Below are positions 34,562 through 38,413 of a stretch of DNA of 38,413 nt, one piece after another. The stretch comes from JBCCDY01 sp039030555. Its GTDB lineage: Bacteria; Bacteroidota; Bacteroidia; Cytophagales; Cyclobacteriaceae. Position 1 is the first letter of the stretch; every line of letters begins with the position of its first letter. The stretch lies in NCBI GenBank assembly GCA_039030555.1, contig JBCCDY010000032.1, positions 1 to 38,413 on the forward strand, read 5' to 3'. The notes below the pieces were generated by a model. That model did no database searches. It saw only the letters and a program-made list of their open reading frames with translations, and was not told where the DNA came from. Position numbers and translations under genes: made by a program.

Positions 34562-34798
34562 TTATTTTGAATATTGACTTTTAAACTTCTGTTCCAAAAG
34601 GCTGATTTGCCCTGCGCTCAACTCCTGTAAAATTTCGGGCTGACTGCTCCAAAACTTGTGAAAACAAGTGGGGAACGGATAATAATACTTGGTATAGCCA
34701 TCGGCCTCTGTCGATTCAGAAAAACGTTTGAGCAGATCCTCCACGGTCATGCTATGGTTTTTCTTGCTCCTTCCAAGCCTATACCTTATGGTTTTCAT
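34562..34798 (-). CDS. Hypothetical small protein downstream of toxin (78 aa)
   Basis: A 78-residue basic frame (MKTIRYRLGRSKKNHSMTV) with an aromatic middle (YTKYYYPFPTCFHKFWSSQ) and a helical end. Its ATG overlaps the toxin stop as ATGA, so it is translated with the toxin. It could be a third component of the toxin-antitoxin unit, but no evidence beyond coupling supports that. Confidence 0.6.
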   Translation of the reverse strand: MKTIRYRLGRSKKNHSMTVEDLLKRFSESTEADGYTKYYYPFPTCFHKFWSSQPEILQELSAGQISLLEQKFKSQYSK

Positions 34799-35100
34799 TT
34801 TCCGCTTAATCGTTCAAGCCATCTTCTAGTGCTCTTAGAGGTATGGAAAACGGCAATGACAAAAATGTCCTCTTTATCTACGAAATAATGAATGCCATAA
34901 GGAAAGCGGCGAATAAACTTTATCCTGATGTCGGCATATCGAATTTGGTAGCCAAGAGGTGTGCGCAAAATGTCGCTATAACCTTCTTCGAGACACAATT
35001 CAAAATCCATCGATAGCCCTTTCCGAACATTCTCATAGTTTTCAATCCCTTCCTCAATATCCAAGTAGGCATCGTCCTGAACGTGTATCTTATAGTTCAT
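34795..35100 (-). CDS. ParE/RelE-family toxin
   Basis: A protein of 101 residues from the ATG at 35100 (GTG at 35103 adds one). The pattern YKIHVQDDAYLDIEEGIENY, then EEGYSDILRTPLGYQIRYADIRIKFIRRFPYGIHYFVD and IFVIAVFHTSKSTRRWLERL is that of the ParE/RelE superfamily: an early helix, central strands, and a C-terminal AVFHTSR-like strand. Members either cleave mRNA at the ribosome or inhibit gyrase; the sequence alone does not settle which. It overlaps the antitoxin gene by 11 bp and has no promoter of its own in view. Confidence 0.85.
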   Translation of the reverse strand: MNYKIHVQDDAYLDIEEGIENYENVRKGLSMDFELCLEEGYSDILRTPLGYQIRYADIRIKFIRRFPYGIHYFVDKEDIFVIAVFHTSKSTRRWLERLSGK

Positions 35101-35311
35101 CACGCTTTTTGGCGATTTTTTCCCGGACTTCCTCTAAACTGTAATATTTGGCCTCTCCGCTCTTGTGCCTTTCCAATCGTCTATCCAATTCAGCTTTAAC
35201 TTCATCGGTAAGCTCAATTTCTTGTTCTTTATCCTCTATCGAATCCCAAATTTCCTGAGCCAATAGAATCCGCTTGGATGCACTCAGCTTCTTAATTTCC
35301 TGAATATCCAT
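35090..35311 (-). CDS. Antitoxin of the addiction-module (TIGR02574-like) family
   Basis: A 73-residue, strongly charged helical protein: LSASKRILLAQEIWDSIED, then IELTDEVKAELDRRLERHKSG and SLEEVREKI. This is the layout of the small addiction-module antitoxins that pair with ParE/RelE toxins. It precedes the toxin with an 11-bp overlap, the usual order for neutralisation before toxin synthesis. It lies 10 bp after the ribbon-helix-helix gene. Confidence 0.85.
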   Translation of the reverse strand: MDIQEIKKLSASKRILLAQEIWDSIEDKEQEIELTDEVKAELDRRLERHKSGEAKYYSLEEVREKIAKKRDEL

Positions 35312-35321
35312 AACAATTGAT

Positions 35322-35627
35322 TTAACGTCCTGTTTTCCTTCCTATCTTGATGGTGGCGTTGGCCAGATCCTCCGCATACTCTTTTTTGAGTTTGGCGTAA
35401 TTCCATTTCTTGGCCAGCTCTTCAAGTGCCTCGCGCACAATGTCCCCCTGGGAGACCGGTTGCCTGTCCACTACGTACTGCTTTAACCATTGAAGGTCAT
35501 CCAGGAGCTCCTTTGTTCCAGCATCATGGCTGATAGTGAAATTTACTTTTTTCGGTTTCTCTTTCGGGGGAGCTTCCCCAACGCCTTGGAACGTATCAAA
35601 AGCGCCCTTAACTGATTTGTCTGCCAT
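35322..35627 (-). CDS. Ribbon-helix-helix-like partition partner of ParA
   Basis: A 101-residue protein with a disordered, Lys/Pro-rich N-terminus and a C-terminal ribbon-helix-helix pattern: strand KKVNFTIS, helix KELLDDLQWLKQYV, then SQGDIVREALEELAKKW. Small RHH proteins next to ParA (ParG, Omega, ParR-like) usually bind the centromere and repress the operon. It starts 5 bp after parA. Its likely targets are the repeats upstream of parA. A separate ParB is also present, so its exact role is open. Confidence 0.7.
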   Translation of the reverse strand: MADKSVKGAFDTFQGVGEAPPKEKPKKVNFTISHDAGTKELLDDLQWLKQYVVDRQPVSQGDIVREALEELAKKWNYAKLKKEYAEDLANATIKIGRKTGR

Positions 35628-35632
35628 AATAT

Positions 35633-36424
35633 TTAATTTAATTTTTTAAGTAATTCCCTGGTTAATTTTGAATAGTCCTTTGCGGCCCTAGAGTTAGGGT
35701 CAACCTCAAAAATACTTTTGCCCACATCTGTTGCATCCTCGATACGAACATCCTTGCGCACATAGCTACTTAAGAAAAAGTCGGGGGGTACTGCATCCTT
35801 GACCTCCTTATAGTATTTTTTGAAACTCCTTGCCCGCTCGGTTACAACGTTGAAAAAAACACCCCCAACCTTTAAATCCGGATTGTACTTTTCTTTGAAG
35901 TTTGATGCGTCATACATGAAGTTGGCCAAGCCGTCAACCGCAAATTTTTTGTGCAACAATGGCACTACAAACATATCCGATGCAAAGAGCGCAATCTGGT
36001 TCAGCTTTGGTAACAGTTTTCCATCGGGATAAAACTTTTCCTTTATGTCGGATGGTGAACAGTCAACTACACAATAGTCGAAGTCAATCCCGTGTTCTTC
36101 AGAAAACATTTTATCCAAAGTATTCAATCGGTTCTTTAGGATTTCCAAAGGGAACAAAACGGTATCGAGCATCTTATCTCCAGCTAAGATGTACAACCCT
36201 CCTTTTTTGTTTTTTAACCGAACCCCGGACTTTCCATTCAGCATATCGAGAACGGTATAAGGATAGTCCTCTGGTATGCCGTAACCTTCCGATAGGTTGC
36301 GCTGGGGGTCAAAATCTACGATCAGTACCTTATATCCCCTTTTGGCAAGATAGGCCGCCAAATGGATACAAGTGGTTGATTTGGTAACGCCCCCTTTGTG
36401 GTTAATAATTGATATTACTTTCAC
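35633..36424 (-). CDS. parA: ParA-family partition ATPase
   Basis: A 263-residue Walker-type ParA/MinD ATPase starting at a GTG. The deviant Walker A is KGGVTKST (residues 10-17). Walker A' is in VLIVDFDPQRNLS, and Walker B is in YCVVDCSPSD. There is no N-terminal HTH extension, so it is of the small ParA type, whose expression is usually controlled by a separate centromere-binding protein. It drives plasmid segregation with its partners. It is the first gene of a ten-gene minus-strand run. Confidence 0.93.
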   Translation of the reverse strand: MKVISIINHKGGVTKSTTCIHLAAYLAKRGYKVLIVDFDPQRNLSEGYGIPEDYPYTVLDMLNGKSGVRLKNKKGGLYILAGDKMLDTVLFPLEILKNRLNTLDKMFSEEHGIDFDYCVVDCSPSDIKEKFYPDGKLLPKLNQIALFASDMFVVPLLHKKFAVDGLANFMYDASNFKEKYNPDLKVGGVFFNVVTERARSFKKYYKEVKDAVPPDFFLSSYVRKDVRIEDATDVGKSIFEVDPNSRAAKDYSKLTRELLKKLN

Positions 36425-36492
36425 AATAATTATTTGTATTGCAATATAAAAAATAAATTACTGTATTTCAATAATTACTTGTAATACTTGTA
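36424..36492 (-). promoter_or_regulatory. Direct repeats and candidate promoter of the parA operon
   Basis: CAATAATTATTTGTATT (36424-36440) and CAATAATTACTTGTAAT (36469-36485) match at 15 of 17 positions. The TACTTGTA core is repeated at 36476-36483 and 36485-36492. On the minus strand TATATTGC with TTATTG about 20 bp upstream resembles a Bacteroidota -7/-33 pair. Repeats overlapping the promoter and start suggest the operator or centromere bound by the RHH protein or ParB. Confidence 0.55.
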
Positions 36493-36534
36493 TTTATTTT
36501 ATTTTACAGTGGTAACTTTCGTCTATATTTGAGG

Positions 36535-36596
36535 AGACTGTTTTAAACCAGTCTTTGTTTTTATGAAAGGGTGGCCATCCATAAGCTGCCCTTTTC
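36535..36596. repeat. Two inverted repeats between parB and parA
   Basis: AGACTGTTTTAAACCAGTCT (36535-36554) is palindromic except for one pair. GAAAGGG (36565-36571) and CCCTTTTC (36589-36596) frame a second hairpin with a 17-base loop. On the plus strand they lie just downstream of a perfect TAnnTTTG box (TATATTTG at 36524-36531). They may be the centromere, operators, or a short structured RNA. The rest of the parB-parA gap holds no other gene. Confidence 0.5.
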
Positions 36597-36605
36597 TTTT
36601 GGCAT

Positions 36606-36637
36606 AAAAAAGCCCGCAAATCAAAGACCTGCGGACT
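36606..36637 (-). terminator. Rho-independent terminator after parB
   Basis: On the minus strand AGTCCGCA (36637-36630) and TGCGGGCT (36618-36611) form an eight-pair stem with one G-T pair, followed by a run of six T. It lies 22 bp after the parB stop, so parB and parA are transcribed separately. Confidence 0.85.
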
Positions 36638-36658
36638 TCCAACCTTAACAAAAACGAC

Positions 36659-38365
36659 CTATGCGCTTTTGAGCAATTCGTTCTCTCTTTCAAGTTTTGC
36701 GATTCGCTCCTGCAAACGCTTTTCGCGTTTGATCCTGTTTTCCTCGTATTCGGCTTCAATGGCCTCGATGTCCTTTTTCAAATACGGTCGTACTGCGGTA
36801 TAGAATGCAATGTTGACGTGGTTGTTGGTATGGTTCAATTCCCCAAAGTGAACCTGTCTGGCCATCACGAAGCGTATCAGCTTATGAAAGTATTCTTTCT
36901 TAAAGTTCTTCCTGAATTGTTCGACCACTTCTGCCCTGCTCTTCTTTTCGGTATTGCCCAGGAAACCTTTAAAGAAATCCCTTTGACTATACCAACTCAA
37001 ATGATTCTCAAAAAGAGTGAAACAAAATGCTACCATTTCATCGGTACTCAATGTTTTCTTGGTGTTATGGTACTCTGATTCACGAACCATCTTGATCACG
37101 TCCTGAAACTGTTTGTTGTTCTCCAACTCTTTCTTTCTGACTTCCCTAGTGTTCATCTTTTGGATTTTCTCCGTGGGGGTGCAATCGTCCATCTTCTTTT
37201 TGTCGATGGGCAATGAGTGAACATCGGGAGTAGCTTCTTCTTCTACCTTCATCAATGCTTCTTGGGAAAGATAGGTATTGGGGTCAACAATAATCCCCTT
37301 TGAATATCCATTTTCGTGAGCGTTGGCATAAGCTTCAACTTCCTCGTTGTAGCTTTCCATGCGCTCTTCCAGTTCCTCGTTCACTTCTTCATCGGTCCAG
37401 TCCTGCCAATGGTATTCATTTCTGATAGATTCCGCTGTGGGCTTCACGGGTTCCGTTAGGATATCCATATCGTCCAATAGATGGATTTCCAAGCCGTTTT
37501 CTTCCATGATGGAAAGAATTAACTGGTTATCCTGTGAATCCGAGTTATAGCTTCTGAATTTAGGTATCAGCAAGCGACCATCCTTTTTTACTTCATCGAT
37601 AAGGTTCAAAAGGGTCTTGGTCTTTTTGGTAGCATAGCAACTGGACTTGGTACAGATTTGTTTGCCATCCCCAAAGAGACTTCCTTGGTTGATGGAATTG
37701 AACGGGCAAAGGGTACACGCCCCCACCTTGGCCACCAAGTTTGCATCGTCCGTTTTAAAGGGTGCTTTCTCCAAATCAAAGGCTTGGCGGTTACAGGCGT
37801 TCTGTACATACCTTTCCTTAAATTCCTTTCCCATGCCCTCTAATATCAAATGCTGTTCCTCTGCGGGGAACGAAGCCACGGTTACGGCCTGTGAAATGGT
37901 CATTTCCTTGCTCCGCACAAAGGTTTTGAACCCCTCGATAAGTTCAGAAAGTTTGATACGGGCGTAAACGAATTTCTTGTTGCGCCCGATACGGTTTGCG
38001 ATTTCCTCGGGGGTAAACTTGGTTTTGAGCATGGCAATGGCTTCCGCTTCCTCTACGGGTTCAACATCCTTGCGCTGAAGGTTCTCGATAATCTGTACTT
38101 CCAAAATGGCATCTTCATCCAATTCCCTGACCATACAGGGTATGGATTTCCAGTTGAGCATTTTACATGCCCTATACCTGCGTTCGCCCATAACGATGAT
38201 AAATTTCTTTCCTGACGGTCTGACCGTGATGGGCTGTAACAGACCTACCTTTGCAATGCTGTCGGCAAGTTCGCTGATGTCCTGAACCCTAAAAGATTTC
38301 CTCGGCTGTCCGGGGTCGGGTTTTAACGACCCGATTTTCAATGATTGAACTGTTTGATTTTCCAT
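36659..38365 (-). CDS. parB: Large ParB/Spo0J-family partition protein with a Cys4 insert
   Basis: A 568-residue protein. The N-terminal ParB domain shows GERRYRA (residues 60-66) and ENLQRKDVEPVEEA (94-107), the nucleotide-binding and arginine-finger-like motifs of ParB CTPases. A helix-turn-helix (FTPEEIANRIGRNKKFVYAR, about 117-137) follows. Residues 217-243 then carry CTLC and, 18 residues later, CTKSSC (Cys217, 220, 238, 243), a likely zinc site as in some plasmid ParB-like proteins. A long acidic linker, a helical C-terminal domain and a final coiled coil (about 540-568) follow. Its gene lies upstream of parA, the reverse of the common parA-parB order. The ATG at 38365 is 48 bp from the window edge. 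Confidence 0.88.
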   Translation of the reverse strand: MENQTVQSLKIGSLKPDPGQPRKSFRVQDISELADSIAKVGLLQPITVRPSGKKFIIVMGERRYRACKMLNWKSIPCMVRELDEDAILEVQIIENLQRKDVEPVEEAEAIAMLKTKFTPEEIANRIGRNKKFVYARIKLSELIEGFKTFVRSKEMTISQAVTVASFPAEEQHLILEGMGKEFKERYVQNACNRQAFDLEKAPFKTDDANLVAKVGACTLCPFNSINQGSLFGDGKQICTKSSCYATKKTKTLLNLIDEVKKDGRLLIPKFRSYNSDSQDNQLILSIMEENGLEIHLLDDMDILTEPVKPTAESIRNEYHWQDWTDEEVNEELEERMESYNEEVEAYANAHENGYSKGIIVDPNTYLSQEALMKVEEEATPDVHSLPIDKKKMDDCTPTEKIQKMNTREVRKKELENNKQFQDVIKMVRESEYHNTKKTLSTDEMVAFCFTLFENHLSWYSQRDFFKGFLGNTEKKSRAEVVEQFRKNFKKEYFHKLIRFVMARQVHFGELNHTNNHVNIAFYTAVRPYLKKDIEAIEAEYEENRIKREKRLQERIAKLERENELLKSA

Positions 38366-38413
38366 AATCGTCTTTGTTTTTATTTAATTCAATATACGAA
38401 ATAAATACCGCAC

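Noticed and set aside
36523..36759. 78-aa minus-strand frame across the parB terminator
   Set aside because: It overlaps the parB 3' end in another frame and spans the terminator hairpin; no protein-like composition.
1..38413. CRISPR arrays, tRNA or rRNA genes, insertion sequences
   Set aside because: No regularly spaced direct repeats other than iterons, no cloverleaf or rRNA-like segments and no transposase frames were seen on either strand.

Overview
The window looks like part of a Bacteroidota genome, most likely a Cytophagales-type marine bacterium. The reasons are an AT-rich sequence, the alternative complex III gene order actABCDEF followed directly by an aa3/caa3-type cytochrome oxidase cluster, heme A assembly genes, a DUF420 gene, and a plasmid replication protein of the Bacteroidota Rep_3 type. 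This is inferred from gene families and gene order; no database search was possible.

Region 1 (1-15.9 kb, all plus strand) is a respiratory operon. It holds a 5'-truncated pentaheme ActA, ActB (molybdopterin-oxidoreductase-like plus Fe-S domains), ActC, ActD, ActE and ActF. These are followed by cytochrome c oxidase subunits II and I, heme A synthase, heme O synthase, two tandem subunit III-like proteins and a small subunit IV. A terminator follows at 14446-14475. Just after it come an SCO-like protein that has lost its copper motif, a DUF420 membrane protein with an EF-hand-like loop, and a small CxxC membrane protein. ACIII oxidises menaquinol and passes electrons to the oxidase; the remaining genes serve its cofactor assembly.

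Region 2 (15.9-30.2 kb) is ordinary chromosomal DNA. It contains a giant NtrY-like histidine kinase coupled to an outer-membrane barrel protein, a lipoprotein, an MlaE/MlaF-type ABC pair, a class IV aminotransferase, L-serine dehydratase beta subunit, a TerB-like protein, a membrane-anchored LuxR-type HTH protein, and a sensor (HAMP-GAF-PAS) with no visible output domain.

Region 3 (30.2-38.4 kb) is a complete-looking plasmid maintenance region, visibly richer in G+C than Region 2 across its coding parts. It has an AT-rich stretch, eight direct 19-bp iterons and a Rep_3 initiator gene with one iteron copy inside it and one inverted copy just after it. Then come a group of very small minus-strand genes, a roughly 500-bp non-coding stretch rich in palindromes and hairpins, and a compact minus-strand operon. 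That operon runs parA, a ribbon-helix-helix partner, an antitoxin, a ParE/RelE toxin and six unrecognised small genes. A large parB lies upstream of parA on the same strand behind its own terminator. No transposase, integrase or relaxase is visible. The window therefore joins core respiratory genes to a plasmid replicon: an integrated plasmid, a chromid, or an assembly join.
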